Source: UBA3210 sp048359995 (GTDB lineage: Bacteria > Bacillota_I > Bacilli_A > RFN20 > CAG-449). From it: a stretch of DNA of 64,000 bases. The translations under genes and the position numbers were made by a program. Location of the stretch: positions 1 through 64,000 of the forward strand of contig DBGCPK010000002.1 of NCBI GenBank assembly GCA_048359995.1, given 5' to 3'. Below are positions 1 through 8,278 of this stretch, in pieces. Positions within the stretch are counted from its first letter, which is position 1. Each line of letters opens with the position of its first letter. The notes beneath the pieces were generated by a model. That model made no database searches. It was given only the letters and a program-made list of their open reading frames with translations, and was not told the origin of the DNA.

Positions 1-36
1 GTTCATCCTGAGCCAGGATCAAACTCTCATTTGTTT
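1..36 (-). rRNA. rrs: 16S ribosomal RNA, 5' end only
   Basis: Read on the minus strand, the first 36 bases hold the universal 5' region of bacterial 16S rRNA, including the binding site of the common 27F primer (AGAGTTTGATCCTGGCTCAG). The mature 5' end is placed about nine bases before that motif by analogy with Bacillus, so the boundary at about 36 is approximate. The rest of the gene and the rRNA operon lie beyond the left edge. Confidence 0.95.
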
Positions 37-153
37 CCTAGTCATTCTTTTTTCTGGTTTCTTTTCTTCTCGTGAAATTGACGTTTTGTTGTTTCTGTTT
101 AGTTTTCAAAGATCAAGCATCAGCATGACTCTCATCGCGTGCTGACTTTATCA

Positions 154-182
154 AGTTTAATACAAAGGAAATATGATGTCAA
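154..182 (-). promoter_or_regulatory. Promoter of the rRNA operon
   Basis: On the minus strand there is a perfect -35 box TTGACA (177-182), a 17-base spacer and a -10 box TAAACT (154-159). It lies about 120 bases before the 16S rRNA start. The transcribed leader contains a TCAGCA/TGCTGA hairpin (120-145), possibly a processing stem, and the sequence CTTTGAAAACTAAACA, which resembles rRNA leaders of Bacilli. Confidence 0.75.
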
Positions 183-296
183 CAAGTTTTTTTCTTTTTT
201 TTTGCAAAATTCTCCCCTATTGAAGCGGGATTTTGTCCCTATTTGTCTTACTATACAATAAGGTAAAGAAAAAGCGCGAAAAAACGATCGAAAGCG

Positions 297-327
297 AAAA
301 AAAACGCCCGTCGATTTCCGACGGACG
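297..327 (-). terminator. Terminator after the ABC transporter gene
   Basis: A nine-pair stem (305-313 with 319-327, one G-U pair) with a five-base loop is followed on the minus strand by eight T. It sits just after the stop codon at 331 and separates the ABC gene from the rRNA promoter. Confidence 0.85.
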
Positions 328-330
328 AAT

Positions 331-3012
331 TTATTCGCTTCTCAACGCGTCGACAGGGTCTTTCTTCGCGGCCAAGCGAGCCGGAACAAGCCCCGAAATC
401 AAAGTCAGCGCGATGCTGATCGCAATCATGATCAAGGCCTGATACCAAGGCAAAGCCGCGATGGTATAGATTCCCGTCAACGATCCGACGATCATGTTGA
501 TAACCAAAGAAATCAGATATGTGATACCGATGCCGATCAGTCCGGAGATGCCTCCGATGATAAAGGTTTCCGCATTGAACAGGCGAGAAACGTCTTTCTT
601 TCTTCCGCCCAACGAACGGATAACGCCGATTTCCTTGATTCTTTCGATCACCGAGACGTACGTGATGATGGCGATCATCACGGTAGAAACGACCAGAGAC
701 AGAGAAGTAAAGGCCACCAACGCATAGGTGACGATCTGAATCATGCCGTTGATCATCTTGATGACGACGGAAAGATTGTCCGTATAGGTGATGTTGTTTC
801 TATCCTCTTTCGTCAAAGTTTTCCCGTTGATTTCGATATCCTGATCCGAATTCCACGCGTCGAGATATCCCGTCACCTCGTCTTTCAGTTTGAAATCGAT
901 CGGATATACGGCGATTTCCTCGGGAAGTTCCTTTCCTCCCAAAGCGCGCAAAGTGAGTTCGTACGTTGCCGGAAAACTCGTTCCCTGCCCCATCAGTTGC
1001 CCCAAGATCGCCGACATAGAATTGGCCTTTCCGACATAACCGATTACTCCGTTCTTTTCGGTTACTTCTCCGCCGTGTTCGAACCGGAACCCGTATTGAT
1101 AAACGATTCCCGTCGCCATTCCGTTGTATTCGCAACTGATGATCGAATCCGATTCCTGATCGTCCGCATAAGCGACGATCTTCGAATTCAGACTATCCCG
1201 AATGATTCTTTCGGAAAAGGCGGAAGTGTAATAGAAGCCGCTGGTAAGAGAGCCGTAGTGGATATCCTTTTTCGGTTTCAGAATCGCGGTGACTTTCAGT
1301 TTGATTCCGTTGTTCCAGTCGTCCGAAGAAAGAGGATTATAGGTAAACGGATTGATCTTGGCCAACGGACTATCCGCGTCCGTTTCGTTGAAAACCGTAT
1401 CGTTTGGATACCAGATGAACTCCTTGTTCATCAATTCTTCGTAAGAAAATTTATCTTTGTCCAAAGAAGGAAGATAATCCGTGTCGTCGGTCGCATGATA
1501 GACGATGTTAAAAAATTCTTCCTGCGTGTAATAGCCTAATTGAGCCAGGAGCAGATCCGTCAGACGGCTTTCTTCGTCGAGAACGATCATGATTTCATCG
1601 GCTTCTTTGGCGATTTTGCTCTGCTCCGGATCGGAGACGAATTCGTATTGCGAAAGGATAAAATCTTCTTCGTCCGGCGCTTGAATGAAACAATCTTCCA
1701 AGAGTCCGAGATAATTCGAAAGATCTTTGTAATCGGTCAGTTGCAGCATCGCGTTGTACGTGGTGAGAATCGCGCTTAAAGACATCTTCTGTTCCTGATC
1801 GCTGTTTGCAAAGAGAATCGGCGTGTAAATGTTATTGGTCACGTCGATTCCGAAATAACTGACGATCGACGCGTAATACTCTTTCGGCATCGCATATACA
1901 TAATCGATATAGTCCTGCGTGATCGTATTGCTGACCTTAAAAGAATCGATGTCGTTGTTGTTTTGAATCAAAGTCTCGATAGCTTTATCGACATTGATAT
2001 AACCGTCTTCGATCGAATCTTTGACGGCTTCATTTTTCGTCGATCCGTTCGCGCTGTCGAGAATTTTGGAAATGTCCAGCGCTTCTTCGCTGATTCGAAT
2101 CGGATTTCCGGAAAGCATATCGTCCTGCATCGAAGCGATGTACCCCTGTACGCCGCTGGAAACGGCCAAAACCGTCGCCACGCCGATGATGCCGATCGAT
2201 CCCGCGAAGCAGACCATCGCCGTTCTCTTGAATTTGGAGCGGAGATTCCGAGCCGAAAGGCGGAATGCCGACAAAAGCCCCAGTTTCGATTTTTTGCCCG
2301 AAACTGCCGTCGACGGAGCGATTTTTTCTTCTTCCCGAACCGGATTGGAATCGTCGATCACTTCGCCGTCCAAAAGGCGGATAATTCTCGTTGAATACTT
2401 TTCCGCCAGATCGGGGTTGTGCGTAACCATTATTACCAATCGCTTTTCGGATATTTTCTTGATCAAATCCATGATCTGCACGGACGTATTCGTATCCAAA
2501 GCGCCGGTCGGCTCGTCCGCCAAAAGGATATCCGGCTCGTTGACCAACGCCCTGGCTATCGCCACTCTTTGGCATTGACCGCCGGAAAGTTGGTTCGGTC
2601 TTTTGTTGTATTGACCTTTTAAACCGACTTCGTCCAAAGCCTTTTTACTGCGAGAAATCCTCTCCGATTTCTCGATTCCCGAGATATTGAGGGCTAATTC
2701 CACATTTTCGAGAATCGTTTGATGCGGAATCAGGTTATAACTCTGAAAGACGAAACCGATGCGGTGATTTCGGTAGGTATCCCAGTCCCGATCGGTAAAT
2801 TTTTTCGTGCTGATTCCGTCGATCAAAAGATCGCCTCGACTGCAATGATCCAATCCGCCGACGATGTTGAGCAAGGTGGTTTTTCCGCAACCGGAAGGTC
2901 CTAAAATCGAAACGAATTCGGAATCCCGAAAAGTCAGAGAAACGCCCTTCAAAGCGCAAACGATCGCGTCGCCGGCGCGATAATCTTTCTGGATGTCGAC
3001 TAATTTCAGCAT
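331..3012 (-). CDS. MacB-type ABC transporter, ATPase fused to FtsX-like permease
   Basis: An 893-residue fusion of a cytoplasmic ATPase and a membrane exporter half. The ATPase (about 1-225) shows Walker A GPSGCGKTT at 38-46, Q-loop FQSYN near 90, signature LSGGQ at 142-146, Walker B ILLADEP at 162-168 and the switch histidine in THN near 198. One membrane helix follows at about 262-285, then a large outside domain of about 450 residues, then three helices (about 757-880) of the FtsX fold ending in PVDALRSE. MacB-like proteins pump substrates or do mechanical work outside the membrane rather than passing solutes through a channel; the cargo cannot be told. The start is supported by GGAGGGAAG before ATG. 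It has its own promoter and terminator. Confidence 0.9.
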   Translation of the reverse strand: MLKLVDIQKDYRAGDAIVCALKGVSLTFRDSEFVSILGPSGCGKTTLLNIVGGLDHCSRGDLLIDGISTKKFTDRDWDTYRNHRIGFVFQSYNLIPHQTILENVELALNISGIEKSERISRSKKALDEVGLKGQYNKRPNQLSGGQCQRVAIARALVNEPDILLADEPTGALDTNTSVQIMDLIKKISEKRLVIMVTHNPDLAEKYSTRIIRLLDGEVIDDSNPVREEEKIAPSTAVSGKKSKLGLLSAFRLSARNLRSKFKRTAMVCFAGSIGIIGVATVLAVSSGVQGYIASMQDDMLSGNPIRISEEALDISKILDSANGSTKNEAVKDSIEDGYINVDKAIETLIQNNNDIDSFKVSNTITQDYIDYVYAMPKEYYASIVSYFGIDVTNNIYTPILFANSDQEQKMSLSAILTTYNAMLQLTDYKDLSNYLGLLEDCFIQAPDEEDFILSQYEFVSDPEQSKIAKEADEIMIVLDEESRLTDLLLAQLGYYTQEEFFNIVYHATDDTDYLPSLDKDKFSYEELMNKEFIWYPNDTVFNETDADSPLAKINPFTYNPLSSDDWNNGIKLKVTAILKPKKDIHYGSLTSGFYYTSAFSERIIRDSLNSKIVAYADDQESDSIISCEYNGMATGIVYQYGFRFEHGGEVTEKNGVIGYVGKANSMSAILGQLMGQGTSFPATYELTLRALGGKELPEEIAVYPIDFKLKDEVTGYLDAWNSDQDIEINGKTLTKEDRNNITYTDNLSVVIKMINGMIQIVTYALVAFTSLSLVVSTVMIAIITYVSVIERIKEIGVIRSLGGRKKDVSRLFNAETFIIGGISGLIGIGITYLISLVINMIVGSLTGIYTIAALPWYQALIMIAISIALTLISGLVPARLAAKKDPVDALRSE

Positions 3013-3135
3013 TTTCTTCCCTCCGCTATTCTACATCTTACGCTTCTTTCGGTAAATAAGCAGTAAACAGGAGGTTAATTTGAAGTAAATTCTTTATCTT
3101 CTTCCTCAAATGACTTCCCCGATAAGAACATTCTC

Positions 3136-3164
3136 ATTGTATTCACAGTGCAAGAAATAATCAA
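3136..3164 (-). promoter_or_regulatory. Promoter of the fused ABC transporter gene
   Basis: The minus strand has TTGATT (3159-3164), a 17-base spacer and TACAAT (3136-3141). The predicted leader is about 120 nucleotides long before the ATG at 3012. Confidence 0.65.
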
Positions 3165-3281
3165 CAGAATTTTGCGGAACAAAGGCGGAAAAGGGTTTCA
3201 CATTCCTTTTCATCTGCTCGCGCGTTTTCTTTAAATTCCTTCGAATGCGATTGGGCAAAGCCGAATCTCCGAATTCAAACG

Positions 3282-3309
3282 AAAAAGGACCGGATTTCCC
3301 GATCCTTTT
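3282..3309 (-). terminator. Terminator after the DUF2188-like gene
   Basis: A stem AAAAGGA..CGG / CCG..TCCTTTT, with a G-A mismatch near the loop, ends in a T tract on the minus strand, 20 bases after the stop codon. Confidence 0.6.
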
Positions 3310-3328
3310 CCACTGTGCGACCGCTCGC

Positions 3329-3517
3329 TTAGTCTTCTTCGTAATAGTCCTGAACGTCGAGTTCGCAGCCGTACTCTTCCGCCAGTTCGCGTCCGGCACA
3401 GACGCAATCTCTTTTCGTCTGATAGTGGTGGGAAAGAACTTGTCCGTCCGGCGTTTCGATTTCCCAGTTGTGTTCTTCCTTGCAAGGTCTGCAAGTCACT
3501 TTTCTGTTGGAATTCAT
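3329..3517 (-). CDS. Small DUF2188-like protein
   Basis: A 62-residue acidic protein. From about residue 8 it follows the DUF2188 pattern: an N-terminal strand, a conserved Trp (W18), a Thr-Lys turn, then a helix containing GRELAEEYG and a final strand CELDV. An extra CRPC near the N-terminus could bind metal or form a disulfide. DUF2188 proteins are small alpha-beta proteins of unknown function. AAAGGA lies nine bases before the ATG, and the gene stands alone with its own terminator. Confidence 0.7.
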   Translation of the reverse strand: MNSNRKVTCRPCKEEHNWEIETPDGQVLSHHYQTKRDCVCAGRELAEEYGCELDVQDYYEED

Positions 3518-3651
3518 TTTTCTTTTTTCCTTTCTTTGAGTTTTGAACTCATTGGATAGGATTTGTTAATACTCGGATTTCAAATTGGCAAATTATGGAA
3601 ATTTTTCTCGACTTTCCGAAAATTTTTTCGGTTTAAAAAATTCGCGAATAT

Positions 3652-3680
3652 AAAAAACGTTCGGGAATGATCCCGAACGT
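3652..3680 (-). terminator. Terminator after the 1472-residue lipoprotein gene
   Basis: A perfect ten-pair stem (3657-3666 with 3671-3680) with the loop ATGA is followed on the minus strand by a T run. A T run also follows on the plus strand, so it could work in both directions. Confidence 0.9.
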
Positions 3681-3694
3681 CGTTTTTTGCGAAA

Positions 3695-6600
3695 TTATTC
3701 GCTCTCTGTGACGGTAAATGCAACGCCGTCGTAAATCGTTTTGATGTAATACGTCGTCGTTTCTTCCGCCGTAATCGTGGCCGTACCCGCCGCCCATTTG
3801 ATATCGCTGTTGGTCGCCGTGCCGCTTGCGGACGGATCGCCAAGATAGATGGTCGGAGATTGGCTTCCGGAGATCGTATATGTCTTGCCGGCTGTAACGT
3901 CGAATTTCAGATAAGTTTCGGTGCGATCGATCATCGCTGTCGTGTAAGTCTCTCCGAATGTCAGAGCGACTGCGCTTGCAGCGTCGTCGTAATCCGACGT
4001 CGCAACGCTGAAACTGAACGATCCCCAACTTGTCGCGACACCCGAAGTATAAGCTTCGGCAAAGTTCGCGCGAATATAATACGTACCCGGAGTCAAAGTC
4101 ATCTTGCTGTTGGTATACATATCGTTGAAACTCTGCGCCGAACCGATCTGCGTTCCGTCTTCGGTTTCGAATACGAAGCGCTGGTAGTTGGTGGTCGTGC
4201 CGATATTTCCGGTGTGTCCGATGTGGGTGCGATTGCCGTATTTGAAGTAGTAATTCTCCGTTTCGGTAACGACGAGTTTGAAATAGTAATTCAAATGCTC
4301 TTCGTCGGTCGTCGCGCCGGTGATCTCGAATTCAGAACCGTTCTTTCCTGCGACCGGAGTCAACTCGACAACCGTGGCCGTGCCTTTGGAAAGCCCTTCC
4401 GCGACTTCTTCGATTTGCGCATAGAGCGTCGTGTCCGCATTCGGAACGTAGTCTTCCGGCACCGCTTCGGTGAAGAGGGCGTCGAAATACCAGCCTTTGA
4501 ATTCGTAAAGCGGATCGGTGATCGTCACCTCAGGCAAAGTGTAGGATATATTCTTATTGACCGACACCGAAGTCTCCGTGCCGATGCTTCCCTGCGAAGG
4601 AACTTCAAAGGTGAGCGTTACCATCGGCTGCACCGAAGTATAGGTTTTGTTTTCCGTATCGAGTTCGATTTCGTAATACGCTTCTCCCAAGTAGACTTCC
4701 AAGACGAGAGATTCCGCGTTATAAGCGTAAGATCCGACTTCTTCGCCGACTTTGATGACGCCGAGTCCGTCGATGCGGATTTCTCCTAAATCTCCGCCTG
4801 TATACGTACCTTCATAGCCGTCTTTGCTTTCGACGGATTGCAATCCGGACGAAGTAGATGCGAACCATGCGCTTCCGGCAGAAGTAGTAACCGTCACGGA
4901 AGGCTGGCTGTACATCGTATTCAAATCGGCAAGTTCGTCTCCGAATCCGTCGGCAAAAGTGACGCCGAAGTAAACCGTACCGTTATCGATGTAAATGTTA
5001 TGCACTTTTCCGGACGAGTCGGTATATCGAATAGCCCGATTCTTTCCGCCGTTCCAGTAAGAAGAGGAAACGCTGGAAGAAGAAATGCTTCCGGTTTCGC
5101 CGTTCGCGGACAGAATGACCGGTGTCGTATTGCTGTAAAGAATGACCCAGATTTTCTCTTCATCGTCGTAGAAAGCCGGATAAGAAACGCTGCCTTTGAC
5201 GACAGTCAGTTTGCTCTCGTCGGTCGCGTCTCTTTGAATCGTCAGCGCACCGCTGAAAGGCCATACCGTTCCCGTTCCGCTCAAAGATTCGTCCACCGTT
5301 ACGGAGATGGAATTTCTCCACGAGGACTTCGAGCCGGAACTTGTCGATCCTTCGAGAATGAAACCGTAGGAAGTACCCACGTAAGAAGGCGCGACCTCCC
5401 ACTTGGCGTAAATGGTGGTATCCTGCTCGATGACCGAGTTCGTCCATTCCGTTCCTTCCGCGAAATCTTCGGAAGTGTAGAAGCCCGCGAAGAGATGTCC
5501 TTCCCAAGCCAGAACCGGACTTTCGACGTCGGTCGTATCTCCTTTGGAATACACGAGATCGACATCGGTCAAATCCTCGCTGTTGTAGTGAATGTGGAGG
5601 CTGACCGGTTCGGAGAATTTCGCGTAAAGGGTTACGTTCGCGCTCGGAGCGTAATCTTCCGGCACCGCCTCGGTGAATAGAGCGTCGAGGAACCAGCCGT
5701 TGAAGACCCAATTCTCCTCGCTCAATTCCGGCAGAGCGACAGGAACGTTCTTGTTGACCGCGGCGCTGGCGACGGATGTATGCCCGTCACCGGTAACGTA
5801 AGTGATCGTCACTTCCGGTTTATTTACCGTATAGGATTTGCCGCTCAAGGTGTATTCCAAGTACTCGGTTACCACGCTGTTTTGGCTGACCCAAACGCAG
5901 ATGACGCTTTCTTCGATGGTGTAAACGCCGGATTTTCCGTTCGTATCGGTGTAATTTCCGATTCCGTCCAAAGCGATCGAAACGTCTCCGGCGGTGTAGA
6001 CGCCGTAAACTCCGTCCAATTCCTTCCACTCGATTCCGGAATAACCTCTGGCAAAGAGCGTTTCTCCCTTAGCGTTCTTGACGACAATCGTTCCCATCGC
6101 CGTCGTTTGGCTGAGATCGGCCGTCGTGCCGTTCGCGGAAGTGAATGTGAGATCGGTATAAAGGATATTTCCTTTGACCATCACGTTGTAAACTTTATCC
6201 GCCGTCGTCAGCGTGGCGAGTTTGGTCGCATTGGAGGTGTTGTCGTCTCCGGTGAAACTGTACTGCACGGCTTTGGAAATCGCTTCTTTTACGCCGACAT
6301 ACAGATCGTTGCCGAACGTGGTAGCGGAATTCGAATAAGGAAGCGCGATGACGCCGTCCTTATAGTACATCATGTATTCGCTGCTACCGGAGGAGAAGAC
6401 GATCTTTCCGGTCGTCGGATCGTAAGAGACGACCGTTCCGGTTTTAAGCCCGGAAATGTTGCCTTCTTCGTCGATCGTCAAATCGGATCTGGAATAGCAA
6501 CTGGTACTCGAACAGATTTCGTAAATGTGATAGACGCCCGTGTAAACCGGCGCTTCTTCCCACTTGGCGTAGACGTCGATATCCGACGAGGTATTGGCGG

Positions 6601-8113
6601 AAGGATCGAATTCGGTACCTTCTTCGCAATTCTCACTGGTGAACCAACCCGCGAATTTGTGACCCGAATAGGTCGGATTATCCAGAACGAGTTCCTCGCC
6701 GACTCTTTTCACGTAGACTTCGTCCGCGCTTCCGTTATTCAAATGGACGGTCGTCGTGTATCCTTTTGTCCATTTTGCGTAGAGAACCGTATAGTCTTCC
6801 GTGAAAACAGCCGTTTCTCCGTAAGGCGTCGTCAGGGTGATGTCGTACCATCCTTCGAAGACGTAACCGTCTCTTTCGGCGCCGGTCAAAGTCACGCTTC
6901 CCCCGCGGTTGACGATCATCGGTTCGATGAGCGTATCGCACATCGAGGAGAAGTCGAGAATGACGAAATCCTTGACGTCGGAAACCGATGAGAATTTTAG
7001 TTCGGATACGACTGCGCAATCAGCTCCCCGATTGCCGCTGCCGTCCTTCTTATAAGTCAGCGTAATGGTATCCCCCGCAGTCATCTCAATAGAATAGTCT
7101 TTGGTTACTCCGGTGTCACTGCCGACTTTTTCCGAAGAATTCTTACTTTGATAAAAATAATCGTAGTTATTTTCGCCGGAACAATAGACGGTGAAAGTCA
7201 GCGTGCCGTCGACTTTCGCGGTGAAAGTCATCGACGCCAAAGAATTCGAAACTCCTTGATTATTGGAAGTATACTTCTTGTTTTCCGAATCGTAAACGAA
7301 GTGATAAGAAGAATTCTGCACCAGCGAATAGGCGGTGTAATCCCCGTCGAGTACGTCGACCACTTGAATATTGTTCGCAGGCGTTCCGACCGTCACGATC
7401 AGATCTTCCCCTCCGACATTGCTCGATTTCGTCAAAGTTACTTCTTGACCGAAGTCCAGTTCCGCGTCGGCAGGAAGCGTCCATGGTCCGTAATGCGAAG
7501 GTTCGATCACGCGGATCTGGCCGTATTCGGAATCGTAAATGGTGTATCCGTCGGAATAATCCGTCGCATCGACGTGAACGTAGACTTCCCAGACCGAAGT
7601 ATCGCTCAACACCGGCAAAGTCACCGTATCGACGTGCGTTGTATCGTGCGCGCAGACTCTTTCCGCCAAACCGGTATCCGTAAGCGTCGGATTTTGGGTG
7701 ATTTCCCAAGCGCCCCAACTGTGATCCAAGGCGTCTTTTTCGACCGTGACTTCCCCGTAGACGGAAGCGTAGACGGTGACACCCTTATCGGTGCAGCTCG
7801 GTTCGCTACTCGATTTCACGCTCCAAACGGAAGTATCGCTCAATGCAGGCAAATTGACCTGATCGACATGCGTCGGATCGTCCTCGCAGTTTCTCGTCGC
7901 CTTTCCTCCTTCGGTCAACGTCGGTTGTTGGGTGATCGTCCACTCGCCGTAATTGTGGGTGTGTGATGAAACGGAACTTTCGCCGTTCGAAGAATTTACG
8001 CTCGAAAAACTCGAACTCGAAGAGTCGTTCTTTTTCCCTCCGCAACTGAACAAGGAAGACGCAAGCACTACCGAGGTGAAAACAAACAAGGTTTTTTTAC
8101 TCTTTTTTTGCAT
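3695..8113 (-). CDS. Giant surface lipoprotein with InlB-type repeats (1472 aa)
   Basis: A signal peptide with lipobox LFSC (Cys24) and a serine-rich linker mark a lipid-anchored outer surface protein. Two copies of an HTHNYGEW / DHSWGAW segment with CEDDPTHVD and CAHDTTHVD follow (about 50-160). After that come several Listeria-Bacteroides (InlB B-type, Flg_new) repeats recognisable by FAGW..YAKW, in pairs around residues 410-520, 800-900 and 1190-1250. Between them lie two copies of a larger beta-rich unit, starting YTGVY and YVGTS, each ending with a DGxG motif (LDGIG, IDGLG). The last 230 residues contain two beta-sandwich-like segments without a recognised name. A role in adhesion or glycan binding is inferred. 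AGGAGG precedes the ATG. Confidence 0.8.
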   Translation of the reverse strand: MQKKSKKTLFVFTSVVLASSLFSCGGKKNDSSSSSFSSVNSSNGESSVSSHTHNYGEWTITQQPTLTEGGKATRNCEDDPTHVDQVNLPALSDTSVWSVKSSSEPSCTDKGVTVYASVYGEVTVEKDALDHSWGAWEITQNPTLTDTGLAERVCAHDTTHVDTVTLPVLSDTSVWEVYVHVDATDYSDGYTIYDSEYGQIRVIEPSHYGPWTLPADAELDFGQEVTLTKSSNVGGEDLIVTVGTPANNIQVVDVLDGDYTAYSLVQNSSYHFVYDSENKKYTSNNQGVSNSLASMTFTAKVDGTLTFTVYCSGENNYDYFYQSKNSSEKVGSDTGVTKDYSIEMTAGDTITLTYKKDGSGNRGADCAVVSELKFSSVSDVKDFVILDFSSMCDTLIEPMIVNRGGSVTLTGAERDGYVFEGWYDITLTTPYGETAVFTEDYTVLYAKWTKGYTTTVHLNNGSADEVYVKRVGEELVLDNPTYSGHKFAGWFTSENCEEGTEFDPSANTSSDIDVYAKWEEAPVYTGVYHIYEICSSTSCYSRSDLTIDEEGNISGLKTGTVVSYDPTTGKIVFSSGSSEYMMYYKDGVIALPYSNSATTFGNDLYVGVKEAISKAVQYSFTGDDNTSNATKLATLTTADKVYNVMVKGNILYTDLTFTSANGTTADLSQTTAMGTIVVKNAKGETLFARGYSGIEWKELDGVYGVYTAGDVSIALDGIGNYTDTNGKSGVYTIEESVICVWVSQNSVVTEYLEYTLSGKSYTVNKPEVTITYVTGDGHTSVASAAVNKNVPVALPELSEENWVFNGWFLDALFTEAVPEDYAPSANVTLYAKFSEPVSLHIHYNSEDLTDVDLVYSKGDTTDVESPVLAWEGHLFAGFYTSEDFAEGTEWTNSVIEQDTTIYAKWEVAPSYVGTSYGFILEGSTSSGSKSSWRNSISVTVDESLSGTGTVWPFSGALTIQRDATDESKLTVVKGSVSYPAFYDDEEKIWVILYSNTTPVILSANGETGSISSSSVSSSYWNGGKNRAIRYTDSSGKVHNIYIDNGTVYFGVTFADGFGDELADLNTMYSQPSVTVTTSAGSAWFASTSSGLQSVESKDGYEGTYTGGDLGEIRIDGLGVIKVGEEVGSYAYNAESLVLEVYLGEAYYEIELDTENKTYTSVQPMVTLTFEVPSQGSIGTETSVSVNKNISYTLPEVTITDPLYEFKGWYFDALFTEAVPEDYVPNADTTLYAQIEEVAEGLSKGTATVVELTPVAGKNGSEFEITGATTDEEHLNYYFKLVVTETENYYFKYGNRTHIGHTGNIGTTTNYQRFVFETEDGTQIGSAQSFNDMYTNSKMTLTPGTYYIRANFAEAYTSGVATSWGSFSFSVATSDYDDAASAVALTFGETYTTAMIDRTETYLKFDVTAGKTYTISGSQSPTIYLGDPSASGTATNSDIKWAAGTATITAEETTTYYIKTIYDGVAFTVTESE

Positions 8114-8227
8114 AATAATTCCTCCTGAAAATTATCGATAAATATTGAACATATTTATTTCATACTATTTTAATAGATTTAAAAATAAAATGGAATCTTT
8201 TTTTCCGAAAAATCGCTTCCCCTCGGA

Positions 8228-8241
8228 TGAAAGCGCTTTGA
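8228..8241. promoter_or_regulatory. Possible catabolite-responsive element (imperfect)
   Basis: TGAAAGCGCTTTGA differs at one conserved position from the CcpA cre consensus TGWAANCGNTNWCA. It lies about 115 bases before the start of the 1472-residue lipoprotein gene. It also touches the end of the preceding terminator, so its role is uncertain. Confidence 0.3.
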
Positions 8242-8274
8242 AAAAAAGAATCTCCGGAGAATTTCCGGAGATTC
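8241..8274 (-). terminator. Terminator after the 2272-residue lipoprotein gene
   Basis: A perfect eleven-pair stem (8248-8258 with 8264-8274) is followed on the minus strand by a run of seven T, four bases after the stop codon region. Confidence 0.9.
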
Positions 8275-8278
8275 GCGC

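Larger units (their letters stand above)
3013..3328. other. Gene-free stretch between ABC gene and DUF2188-like gene
   Basis: These 316 bases hold the ABC gene promoter and the terminator of the small gene upstream, both listed separately. An imperfect inverted repeat AAGAACATTCTC lies next to the -10 box (about 3125-3136) and might be a regulator site. No coding sequence with a credible ribosome binding site was seen. Confidence 0.5.

Noticed and set aside
5780..6991. A 403-codon plus-strand frame inside the 1472-residue lipoprotein gene
   Set aside because: Same shadow effect: low-complexity composition and no start signals.
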